The notes under the pieces are model-generated. The model worked only from the letters and a program-made list of their open reading frames with translations. It did not search any database and was not told the origin of the DNA. A stretch of 64,000 nt of DNA, taken from assembly GCF_021462225.1 (NCBI RefSeq), contig NC_061815.1, positions 46,349,986-46,413,985 of the forward strand. The letters are read 5' to 3'. This DNA comes from Girardinichthys multiradiatus (Eukaryota > Chordata > Actinopteri > Cyprinodontiformes > Goodeidae). A program made the translations under genes and the position numbers. Position 1 is the first letter of the stretch, and each line of letters opens with the position of its first letter. Shown piece after piece: positions 45,725-64,000 of this stretch.

Positions 45725-45760
<36 letters not shown>
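45725..45760. repeat. (TA)n microsatellite, 18 units
   Basis: An uninterrupted run of 36 bases that directly abuts the inverted SINE-like repeat beginning at 45761. Tyr-Ile frames crossing it are not genes. Confidence 0.97.
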
Positions 45761-45763
<3 letters not shown>

Positions 45764-46050
45764 AGTCATTTTCTACCGCTTATTCCATAGTGGTCACGGG
45801 GAGCTGGTGCCTATCTCCAGCAGTCTATGGGCGAAAAGCAGGGTACACCCTGGACAGGTCGCCAGTCCATTGCAGGGCAACACACATACAACCATACACA
45901 CACTCATTCATACACTTAAGGGCAATATAGAGTTACCAATTAACCTAACAGGCATGTTTTTGGACCGTGGGAGGAAGCCGGAGTACCTGGTGAGAACCCA
46001 CGCATGCACGGGGAGAACATGCAAACTCCATGCAGAAAGACCCCAGGCAT
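45761..46050 (-). repeat. SINE-like repeat, copy 2 (inverted relative to 29317-29675)
   Basis: The reverse complement shows the same order of phrases as copy 1: gcatggagtttgcatgttc, ggttctcaccaggtactccg, acctgtccagggtgtaccct. The tRNA-like head is cut off after the gggtctttctgc phrase near 46048, so this copy is 5' truncated. The tail meets the (TA)n run. Confidence 0.75.
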
Positions 46051-55410
<9,360 letters not shown>

Positions 55411-55530
55411 CCACTGTTTGACAGCCCTGGTCCTCCCTTGGTTGTTCTGAACATACAGTATTCTTGGTCCAGCACACCTGATTCGAATGATATCCCTTGT
55501 TATATCACTGAATTCAGCAGAATCCTTTTA
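55411..55530. repeat. Short fish repeat fragment
   Basis: Contains ctggtcctcccttggttg and gtccagcacacctgattcga, then 'gaattcagcagaatcc', in the order seen in a common short teleost repeat, often hAT-derived. Too short and diverged for more. Confidence 0.4.
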
Positions 55531-56057
55531 ATAAACCAACAATTTGAAGACATTGTAATGTTGAAATGTCAGTCTTTCTCTTTAAGAATTGAGGTTCGTT
55601 ATATGAATTGATACCTTTTGTAACAGCTGCAAAATGCCCAGTGTATTAAAATAGCTTTAAACTGATTGAGTTTTACAACCACAGGCTGTTTTTAAATGAA
55701 CTGTCAGGTCCAGATGGATGACCTGCTCTAATGCTCTGCTGACTGCCACAGTTTCATCTATATTTTCTATAGGTTAGCTAAACAAAAGCCGCAGTAATAT
55801 GATCATTTACTAATACTTTTTGTGATTTCTTTTCTGTAAGGTAAATTCTTAAATTGTCAAAACTAGTACAAACTTAATTTTAATTGGTTGAAGTCATGCA
55901 TTTTTGATCAATTTCAATAAGAATTTTTGTTCAGTTTTCTATGTGTTAAAAAACAATGTGAATTGTTAAATTGCACAAATATACTTTTAATTCAATTAGA
56001 AATATAAGAAATTTTTTTGAGCATAGGATATTTTATCCAGTTTCAGCATGGTAAAGT
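55531..56057. other. Intronic spacer, nothing assigned
   Basis: AT-rich sequence with no recognisable feature, ending at the TA before the old Tc1-like terminus. Confidence 0.4.
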
Positions 56058-56984
56058 ACAGTGCCTTGCAAAAGTATTCAGACTTCTTCAACCTTTACAC
56101 ATTTGCACCTTACAACCGCACACTTAAATGTTTTATTGGAATTTTAACATATAGAGTTACAGAAAGATGCATCTATAAGTGAAAGAAGATTTTCAATATT
56201 TTGTTTTACAAATAAAATTTTGCTTATAATTTGTAGAATTACAAAATGAAACGTTCAGTCACAGCTGCAAGTCTTTCAGAAGATGTACCAGCTTTGCACA
56301 TCTAGAGAATAAATCTTTGCCCATTCTTCTTTGCAGAGATCTTAAGCTCAGCTAGAGTGAATGGAGAGTGTCCATCAACAGGTCTTGTCACAGATTTTCA
56401 ATTCGATTTAGGTATGGACTTTAACTGGACCATTCTAATATGGGAATATGTTGCAGGTTTAGACTCAATGTCCTGTTGGAAGATAAACTAATGCCACAGT
56501 CTTCAATATTTTGTTTTATCTTAGTTTATTTTTCCAGGATTGCTCTGTATGTGGCTCCACCCATCTTCCCAATAAGTTTGATCAGCTTCCCTGTCCATGC
56601 TGTAAAGAAATATCCCCACAACAAGATGCTGCCACCACAGCCATGATTTGTCACATTTATTATTTATCCTGTTGGCCAAAATGTTTTGTGGGGCGTAACG
56701 GTAGAACATCCGCTCCATATACAGAGGCTACTTCTTCTCATTCCTGCCGAGTGGGATTCAGCTCACAACCTTAAGAACTTTGCTGTGTGTCTTTCCCCTT
56801 CTTTCCCCGCTGCTCTCTTATTACTTAGTAAAAGCCACTAGCACCACACAAATTCCAAGACTAATTGACAACTACTTGTCTTTTCCCCAGTTTCTCTTAC
56901 CTGAAATGTGAATGTGTGCAGCTCCTCAATTACAATGTAAACTTGTAAACTTAAAGACAACGTTCAAAAGTTAGAAGTATAGGC

Positions 56985-57376
56985 AATATTTCATGTTCAC
57001 TGAAGTTAAAGGCAAATATGTGCATGTGATTTGCAAGTTATGTCTGGGAACAAAAAAATTATCCACATCAGTGATCAGCAACTCCAACCTTATGAAGGCA
57101 TCGTCTCACCCTTCCACAAACCTTATGGCTAACAATCCGAGCCCTGCTGCGGCCAGCGCGAGCTCCAACAATCCTACACCATGCAAACAGAAAAGGCTCG
57201 ATTTTTCTGGTCAGCAACTTGTAACATCATTTTAGATTCTAAAAAGTAACTCTATAGTTACTTTGCCTGGTAACTAGTAAATAGTTACTTTGATAGTGCA
57301 GTAACTGAGTTACTAACCCAGTTACTTTTTGGGAGAAGTAACTACTAACTGTAATTAGTTACTTTCCAAACACTGC
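56985..57376 (+). mobile_element. Internally deleted hAT element with BED-finger remnant
   Basis: Codons from 56993 read FTEVKGKYVHVICKLCLGTKK and then SNSNLMKASSHPS, a BED-type zinc finger in which the C-x2-C pair is present and the H-x-H end is damaged. The next text, KQKRLDF, is typical of the stretch after the finger. Then the sequence jumps to a terminal region rich in agttact/agtaact words and ends tttccaaacactg at 57376. This is a hAT tip (CAGTG on the other strand). The transposase core is missing. Confidence 0.65.
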
Positions 57377-59285
57377 CGACAGGGTACCGGGGAAAATTAG
57401 GTTACTGTTGATCAGCAAAGGAAAAGAGGAGGAATATGCTACCATAGACAGAAAGAGAAGAGGAAAGGCAAGACTCTAGGACCAAGAGTAGGGCCTTTGA
57501 ATGTTGGGACTATGACAGGAAAAGATAGAGTGTCGGCTCACATTATATAGAGGACAAAGGTGGGAATACTGTGTCTTCAGGAGACTAGGTGGAGAGGTAG
57601 CAAGGGTTAGAAGTTTAGGAGTAGAGTTCAAGACGTTCTGCCATGGTGTGGATGGGGAGAGAAATGTTGTAGGGATTACCCTGAAGGAATTAGTCAGGAA
57701 TGTTCTGGAGGTAAAAGGCCATCAGATAGGGTGTTGAGTCTAAAGCTAGAAATTTATGTTGTGATAGTTCAATGTTGTTAGTGGTTATTCCCCACTGATA
57801 GAATGTGAGCTAGAGGAGGAGGAATTCTGGAGCAAGTTAGATGAAGTGATGCATGTTGGAACAGAGAGCAGAGGTGATAAGGGAGTGATGGACATGTTTG
57901 GTATCCAGAAAAGGAATACAGAAGGATGGATGGTGGTAAACTGCAAACAGGAGGCAGGAACACAGGGTGACTTTCAAGAGTGAAGGTAAGAGCATACATG
58001 TTGGATTACCCTTGTGTAGACGATGCAGTCTGAAGGAATTAGGTGAGTGTTTCCAGACACCACGGGATGGTAGTGTGCATAATGACTGATGGTGTGGAAG
58101 ATGAAGAGAACAATGGCAGAGCAGATGACAAGTGGTGGAAGCTGAAAAGGAAGAAAGTAGTGTGGCTCTCAGGGAGGTGTTGAGAACAGGCCCTGGGTGG
58201 CCAGGGGTTGTTTCTAGGTGACTGGACAACTACAACTAATGCTAGCAGGAAGACAGGTAGGAGAATGCTTGGTATGTCTTCTGGAAGGAAGGAAAATCTA
58301 AAGAGATAAAGGCTTGCCTTGGAAAGGAGAGGAATGATGGTTAGCTGGGGCAAGACAGAACATGTGAATGTGAATGAGGGACCCAAGTTTTAACAGTCAC
58401 TATGTATATTACTGTTGTAGTAGATAGTGGCACCACATAAAGGCGCCTCTTTTATTTGCTGTGTCATAGGTCACTGTTGAGCCCAACAGTGGTAACGCTC
58501 TGGATCTTGCTTTGTGTACGGGCATCACTATGCTCTGCTCAACCTCAGTAACAAGTGGAACAGGATATACAGGCAATATGAATTCTGATATGAATTTTAG
58601 GCTTGGCACTGTGGAGACCTGGTATTGTATGGTTGCCAAATTTATAATAAAGGTACATGTGGAAATCAGTAAGTTCTCCCTCTTTCCCAAGCTACTCCGG
58701 AACACATGGTAATGGGTATAACTAGCTCTCCCCTTGCATACTACCACCAGGTTACAAGGTGGAGCCATGACGGTACAGGAAACGGTGATAGGGAAGGTAG
58801 AGGATTTTAAATACTAAGGGTCCAAGGTCAAGAGCAATGGTAAGCAGATTGGAACGGGTGGAAAAAAAGTGTTAGGTGTGATAAGAATATCAGCGAGAAT
58901 GGAAGGAAGGCTGTACAAGAGGGTGACCAGCAATTTATGGTTTAAAGACAAATGGTACTGAGGAAGAGATGGGAGACAGAGCTGGAGGTAGCAGAGATGC
59001 TGAGGCTCTCCTTGGGAATGATGATGATGGATAGGATCAGGAATGAGTACATCAGAGGGACAGCTCATGTTAGATGAGTTGGAGATAAAGCCAGACTGAG
59101 ATTGTTTGGACATGAGTACATCGGCAGAAAGATGCCGAGTCTGTGACTGCCAGGCAAGAGTTCTCAAGAAAGACCAATGAGGAGATTTATGGATGGGTTG
59201 CAAGAGGACATCAAGGTAGTCAATGTGTGAGAAGGTGCAGATGGTAGGGTTAGATGGAGACAGATTATTGGCTGTGACGAACCCT
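57377..59285 (+). pseudogene. Decayed RTE-like LINE
   Basis: Translation across frames shows RVGPLNVGTMTGKDR and LCLQETRWRGS (endonuclease start), DRVLSLKLEI, KWWKLKRKKVVW, ALERRGMMVSWGKTEHVNVNE (after the RT palm), FKY.GSKVKSNG, and a C-terminal GWRQIIGCDEP-like end. The order matches an RTE-type LINE, but the central RT with its catalytic box is missing, and stops are frequent. A foreign segment of about 360 bp interrupts it near 58390. It is inserted inside the old Tc1-like element. Confidence 0.65.
58390..58745. other. Unidentified insert within the RTE-like LINE
   Basis: Sits between the NVNEGPKF and the VEDFKY portions of the LINE. In the intact family these are separated by only about 20 residues. 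Both strands hold open frames (58409-58768 minus, 58512-58712 plus). The plus-strand text SVTSGTGYTGN has no family I can name. Confidence 0.4.
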
Positions 59286-59607
59286 GAAAGGGAAAAAAAT
59301 GAAAGAAAAAGAACAAGAATTGATGCACAATGGAACTCCCAGTTTACATTCTCCTTGATGTGTTCACAGAATTTTGATTAAGCTGAGATGCAATTACATA
59401 ATGCTGGGCTCCGTTACATGAAGCTAATTTGTTCAACAAAATTTATTTATATACACGATCGCCACACTTTTAGATTTGTTTTCATAAACATTATGGAAAG
59501 CTGTATAATTCTTCTTTTACTTTAAAGTTTTGAATTACTTTGCGTTGGTCTGTTTTAATGTGATGAAATTCGAAAAAGTATAAAGGGTATGAATACTTTT
59601 GCAAGGC

Positions 59608-60394
59608 TGAAGCTATGAAATGGTGCCAATATTTCCCATATTCATGCCTTGATGAGACAAGGTATAGCAGACATGCAGAGGGCATGTCTTGATCAATGAA
59701 GTAATTCTGCCCAGTATTAATTTAAAGGACGGACGATTAGTCCCGTAACAAGTTCAATCTTGACATTGGCTGATTGCTTTTAAATTGACATCCATATGGA
59801 AAGAAGTTACATCATTATCGGCTTTGGTCCCAGCTGGATGATTTAAATTTTTTCAACATAGAAATGGACAGGCCTCATCATCCAGACCCTAACTGTGTCT
59901 CTTATCTTCTGTGGAAGACAGGATAAAAAATGACAGCCATGTGGTGACTGAAGTTTCTCATTAGCACTAGGGAAAGAATCTGACCCCCATTTTCCTCTTC
60001 TGCAGCATGGTAACTTAACCAGGATCCGATCTGATTGAATATTAAGAGGTGCACAAAAGCCTGGACGATCTACAAAGGGCAATGTGTACATGATGGCGAA
60101 TATTTTTTTTCAGCCTGGGATTACAAAAGCTAAGCCTGTGGCAAATCAAGCAATTGCTTTCAGTGGATTGTATACATTCAATCATCAGGGAGATCATACA
60201 TTTTGCCAACCATTAGAAAGACCTAGAAAAGCCTTTAATATATTTACCACTGTCTCCAGATTTACTATTTGTTTTGTTGCATTGCATCATATACTTGCAG
60301 CTGATCAAAGTTTCTTTCATTCATTTTTGTTTCTATATATTGCATCACAGATGTGTGAAGTAAAATGTAATTTCGCCAAATATAAAATATACCT
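59608..60394. other. Intronic spacer, nothing assigned
   Basis: AT-rich sequence, with a small open frame at 60084-60452 lacking domains. No splice signals matching the expected next fstl5 exon were seen. Confidence 0.4.
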
Positions 60395-61181
60395 CTGTCA
60401 TGATCTGCATGTGTTGTTTTCTCTTAATTGCACCCAGCTGCTATTTATGTAGTTCTGTTAATTCTCTGTTCTATTTAAGTCAGTTTTCTGTTCCCTCATT
60501 GTCAGCTTGTCTGTTAATCCAGCTGTTTATGCTTCTGTTATCCTGTTCATCTGTTGTCCTATTATCAGCCCTGGTTCCTGAGTTTGCTTTCGTGTTTGTT
60601 TATCTATTCAATGTATCCATCAACAATGCGCCAGCTGGTGTCCTGCTACCGTTTTGATCCTTCACCACCGCATACTATGACAGTACAACCTGATCAGCAA
60701 AAGTACCAGGCAGCAGGCAAGGAGAGGATGAATCATTTTGATTACCTCAGTCGGCAGGCAGAAGAGGAGAAGCAGCAATTGCTGTTACGGGTCTCAAGGC
60801 TGGCAATACCCCTTCCAGAAACTGGTCCCAGTTGTCTCGACAACATTTCTCCCCAACCTCAGAGCAGAGCACCGTTTCGATGGAGAGGACAGCTGGGTAA
60901 ACGGCATGCCATGCTACCAGCTTTAGACATCCCGCACTCCTTCCACGAGGGTTGGCCAAGCCTTGCGCTGACACGCCCTAAGCCTGCCTCATGTCGCCTG
61001 AAGGCCTCGGAGCCAGCTCATTGGCAGAAGCTTCCTCTGCCTCCTCATGCCTCTGTTAATGAGCTTTTCGGTGCTCCTGCTCCAGATAAGTGTCTCTGTG
61101 TTCCTGTTTCTGCCGCTCCTTCATGGGTTCATTCCTGTATAGCTGTTGCTCAGGCTGCATATCTCGCAGCCCAACCAGCAT
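60395..61181 (+). repeat. Unclassified TG-start repeat carrying a Pro-rich reading frame
   Basis: Opens TGTCATGATCTGCATG with a 'tctatttaagtcag' segment about 75 bp on. From about 60680 it has an uninterrupted plus-strand frame (MTVQPDQQKYQAAGKERM, then HFDYLSRQAEEEKQQLLLRV, HSFHEGWPS, SCRLKASEPAHW, SVNELFGAPAPDKC). I have seen similar Pro/Ala-rich text in many predicted fish proteins, so it is a multi-copy family, perhaps a gag-like or non-autonomous retroelement product. Function unknown. The frame runs on artificially into the antisense LINE at 61182 and then into Tc1 copy 4, so the long fused frame is not a gene. Confidence 0.5.
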
Positions 61182-61359
61182 CATATTGCCAACCACAGCC
61201 GATAGGACTCCATCTTCAGTTTGACAGTGTCCCTTACTGCCGGTGTCCACCACCGGGTTCAGGGATTGCCGCCGCGACAGGCAACGCAGACCTTACAGCC
61301 GCAGCTACGGGTAGCAGCATCGACAATAGATGCGGAAAACATGGTCCACTCGGACTCTA

Positions 61360-62957
61360 CAGGTCCTTCTCAAAATATTAGCATATTGTGATAAAGTTAA
61401 TTATTTTCCATAATGTCATGATGAAAATTTAACATTCATATATTTTAGATTCATTGCACACTAACTGAAATATTTCAGGTCTTTTATTGTCTTAATACGG
61501 ATGATTTTGGCATACAGCTCATGAAAACCCCAAATTCCTATCTCACAAAATTAGCATATCATTAAAAGGGTCTCTAAACGAGCTATGGACCTAATCATCT
61601 GAATCAACGAGTTAACTCTAAACACCTTCAAAAGATTCCTGAGGCCTTTAAAACTCCCAGCCTGGTTCATCGCTCAAAACCCCAATCATGGGTAAGACTG
61701 CCGACCTGACTGCTGTCCAGAAGGCCACTATTGACACCCTCAACCAAGAGGGTAAGACACAGAAAGAAATTTCTGAACAAATAGGCTGTTCCCAGAGTGC
61801 TGTATCAAGGCACCTCAGTGGGAAGGAAAAAGTGTGGCAGAAAACGCTGCACAACGAGAAGAGGTGACCGGACCCTGAGGAAGATTGTGGAGAAGAGCCG
61901 ATTCCAGACCTTGGGGGACCTGCGGAAGCAGTGGACTGAGTCTGGAGTAGAAACATCCAGAGCCACCGTGCACAGGCGTGTGCAGGAAATGGGCTACAGG
62001 TGCCGCATTCCCCAGGTCAAGCCACTTTTGAACCAGAAACAGCGGCAGAAGCGCCTGACCTGGGCTACAGAGAAGCAGCACTGGACTGTTGCTCAGTGGT
62101 CCAAAGTACTTTTTTCAGATGAAAGCAAATTCTGCATGTCATTCGGAAATCAAGGTGCCAGAGTCTGGAGGAAGACTGGGGAGAAGGAAATGCCAAAATG
62201 CCAGAAGTCCAGTGTCAAGTACCCACAGTCAGTGATGGTCTGGGTGCCGTGTCAGCTGCTGGTGTTGGTCCACCGTGTTTTATCAAGGGCAGGGTCAATG
62301 CAGCTAGCTATCAGGAGATTTTGGAGAACTTCATGCTTCCATCTGCTGAAAAGCTTTATGGAGATGAAGATTTCATTTTTCAGCACGACCTGGCACCTGC
62401 TCACAGTGCCAAAACCACTGGTAAATGGTTTACTGACCATGGTATCACTGTGCTCAATTGGCCTGCCAACTCTCCTGACCTGAACCCCATAGAGAATCTG
62501 TGGGATATTGTGAAGAGAACGTTGAGAGGCTCAAGACCCAACACTCTGGATGAGCTAAAGGCCGCTATCGAAGCATCCTGGGCCTCCTTAAGACCTCAGC
62601 AGTGTCTCAGGCTGATTGCCTCCATGCCACGCCGCATTGAAGCAGTCATTTCTGCAAAAGGATTCCCGACCAAGTATTGAGTGCATAACTGTACATGATT
62701 ATTTGAAGGTTGACGTTTTTTGTATTAAAAACACTTTTCTTTTATTGGTCGGATGAAATATGCAAATTTTTTGAGATAGGAATTTTGGGTTTTCATGAGC
62801 TGTATGCCAAAATCATCCGTATTAAGACAATAAAAGACCTGAAATATTTCAGTTAGTGTGCAATGAATCTAAAATATATGAATGTTAAATTTTCATCATG
62901 ACATTATGGAAAATAGTTAACTTTATCACAATATGCTAATATTTTGAGAAGGACCTG
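61360..62957 (+). mobile_element. Tc1-like DD34E transposon, copy 4 (1598 bp), nested in LINE copy B
   Basis: Same terminal repeats as copies 1-3, with TA duplications at 61358-61359 and 62958-62959. The LINE sequence rejoins across it exactly as the uninterrupted copy A has it (ggactcta and tatgtctcc meeting at TA). The transposase is on the plus strand and frameshifted twice. Confidence 0.95.
61688..62680 (+). pseudogene. Tc1 transposase, copy 4 (two frameshifts, catalytic residues intact)
   Basis: The ATG is at 61688 and the stop at 62678-62680. After SAVSRHLSGK (near 61825) the same 11-bp deletion as in copy 2 shifts the frame. A single missing G near 62244 (ggtctgggtgcc against ggtctggggtgcc) shifts it again within SVMVWGAVSAAG. 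The region VKPLLNQKQRQKRLT is present, unlike copy 1. Catalytic residues are intact: LFSDESKF, FQHDLAPAH and NPIENLW. Confidence 0.92.
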
Positions 62958-62959
62958 TA

Positions 62960-63790
62960 TGTCTCCAACATCCCCCGGAATCTGGTCAAAGCTCTCCCAG
63001 AGGTGGGAGTTGAATACATCCCTGGCCAAGAGCTCCACCAGACGTTCCCAGCAGACCCTCACTATGCGCTTGGGCCTGCCAAGTCTGTCCGGCTTTCGCT
63101 TCCTCCAGCGGATCCAACTCACCACCAGGTGGTGATCAGTGGACAGCTCAGCCCCTCTCTTCACCCGACTGTCCAAAACATGCGACCGAAGGTCTGATGA
63201 TAGGACATCAAAGTCAATCATTGACCTCCTGCCTAGGGTTTCCTGGTGCCAAGTGCACTGAAGGACACCCTTATGTTTGAACATGGTGTTCATTATGGAC
63301 AATCACGCCTCTCCAGGTGTCACTGTCATTTCCCACATGGGCGTTGACGTCCCCCAGCAGAATAATGGAGTCCCCGGGAGGGTCACAGCACCACTGACAG
63401 GGACGCCAAGAAGGCCGGGTACTCCGCACTACCGCTCGGCCCGTAGGCCGAAACGACAGTCAGAGACCTGTCCCCAACCCGTAGGCGCAGGGATGCGACC
63501 CTCTCATCCACCGGGGTAAACCCCAACACGAGATGGCTGAGCTGGGTGGCAACAAGCAAACCCACCCCAGCCCGCCGCCTCTCCCCGTGGGCCACTCCAG
63601 AGTATAAGAGAGTGCAGCCCCTCTCAAGAAGATGGGTTCCAGAGCCCACGCTGTGCCTGGAGGCGAGCCCGACTATTTCTAGTCGATATCTCTCGACCTC
63701 CCACACAAGCCCAGCGATGTGACATTCCACATCCCTAGAGCCAGCTTAAGCATCCGGGGATCGGGCCGCCGCGGTCTCCACCTTCGTCCG
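62960..63790 (-). pseudogene. LINE copy B: endonuclease, frameshifted
   Basis: The minus strand gives MWNVTS-equivalent text near 63720-63750, then [36 protein letters not shown], a [12 protein letters not shown] segment, MIDFDVLSSDL and [14 protein letters not shown]. Frames change near 63380 and again near 63305, and near 63720 a short stretch of the leader/endonuclease join is lost. More decayed than copy A. The final LINE residues before Tc1 copy 4 are [13 protein letters not shown]. Confidence 0.8.
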
Positions 63791-64000
63791 CCGCACAATC
63801 CTCTTTGCACCGGTCCCTCATGGTTCCCCCTGCAGATGATGGGCCCACTGGGGAATGGCCTTGCGTCTCTTGTTCGGGCTTAGCCTGGCCGGGTCCCGCG
63901 AGGAGCAACCCAGCCACCAGGCGCTCTCCGATGAGTCCCAACCTCAGGCCTGGCTCCACGGTGAGACCTGTACCGGGCGACGCCACGTGCCTCGATTTAA
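63791..64000 (-). other. LINE copy B 5' leader, cut by the window edge
   Basis: GC-rich and matches, in antisense, the leader of copy A (8797-9060). The last bases (cgtgcctcga) correspond to tcgaggcacg at 8800-8809. About 150 bp of the LINE's 5' end should lie beyond the window. Confidence 0.7.

Larger units (their letters stand above)
56059..59607 (-). mobile_element. Old Tc1-like element opened by later insertions
   Basis: The left end is cagtgccttgcaaaagtatt after TA at 56057-56058. The right end is gaatacttttgcaaggc near 59591-59607. These are inverted copies of one Tc1 terminus well known in fish. From about 56300 to 56660 the minus strand carries a decayed transposase; on the plus strand it reads as gatttaggtatggactttaa and cacaacaagatgctgccacc. 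The matching other flank resumes at about 59400 (cgccacacttttagattt, gcgttggtctgt). About 2.7 kb of foreign DNA between them includes a hAT piece and an RTE-like LINE. Confidence 0.7.
61182..64000 (-). mobile_element. LINE copy B (same family as copy A), antisense, split by Tc1 copy 4, running off the right edge
   Basis: The minus strand carries the 5' leader and endonuclease half of the family at 6749-10078. It begins outside the window and proceeds leftward through the endonuclease, RWWTP-equivalent and AVRDTVKLKMESYRLWLA, then stops matching at about 61182. No reverse transcriptase half follows. The break is only about 35 bp further into the element than the break in copy A. Tc1 copy 4 occupies 61360-62957. 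Confidence 0.85.

Noticed and set aside
58512..58712. A 66-codon frame with SVTSGTGYTGN as a possible viral or host protein piece
   Set aside because: The text is not enough to assign a family; it is reported only as an unknown insert.
60554..61381. A 275-codon plus-strand frame that looks like a long single gene
   Set aside because: It is a chimera: a Pro-rich repeat frame, then the antisense of LINE copy B from 61182, then the first bases of Tc1 copy 4.

Overview
This is animal DNA, almost certainly from a ray-finned (teleost) fish. It has AT-rich introns, canonical GT/AG splice sites and dense Tc1-like, hAT, LINE and tRNA-like SINE repeats of the kinds that fill teleost genomes. Host genes are very sparse. 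There are no operons, no CRISPR arrays and no tRNA or rRNA genes that I could support.

The only host gene I can support is the 5' part of a follistatin-like gene on the + strand, best matched to fstl5 (follistatin-related protein 5). Three coding exons join in phase: 3443-3574 (start codon and signal peptide), 18218-18248 (a 31-nt micro-exon) and 51013-51261 (follistatin/Kazal cysteine module). The introns are about 14.6 kb and 32.8 kb, and the third runs off the right edge. The window therefore covers the first 138 codons of a gene that continues to the right.

Everything else is intronic or 5' flanking DNA loaded with mobile elements, layered by age. From left to right: old LINE scraps (about 0.33 and 5.1 kb); a hAT scrap (6.5-6.7 kb); a nearly complete LINE whose 5' half is inverted against its 3' half (6.75-10.08 kb, a twin-priming structure); an unclassified repeat and a short hAT-like MITE (10.4-11.5 kb); an ancient Tc1 fragment (14.8 kb); Tc1 copy 1 (18.85-20.42 kb); a Tc1/mariner element with DD36E spacing (22.71-23.97 kb); Tc1 copy 2 (24.51-26.10 kb); several SINE-like repeats; a gutted Tc1-like remnant (37.3 kb); an L2/CR1-type LINE (39.9-45.2 kb) split by Tc1 copy 3 (42.63-44.22 kb); an old Tc1-like element opened by hAT and RTE-like LINE insertions (56.06-59.61 kb); an unknown TG-start repeat with a Pro-rich reading frame (60.4-61.2 kb); and an antisense LINE (61.2 kb to the edge) split by Tc1 copy 4 (61.36-62.96 kb).

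The four long-ITR Tc1 copies belong to one DD34E family. All four are disabled by different lesions. Some lesions are shared in a pattern that does not fit a simple tree: copy 2 looks like copy 4 at its N-terminal end and like copy 1, including loss of the catalytic Glu, further on. Tc1 copies 3 and 4, in opposite orientation, flank the Kazal exon of the host gene. I did not find a wholly new system. The most unusual things here are the mosaic and catalytically altered Tc1 copies, the DD36E element, the twin-primed LINE and the nested insertions.
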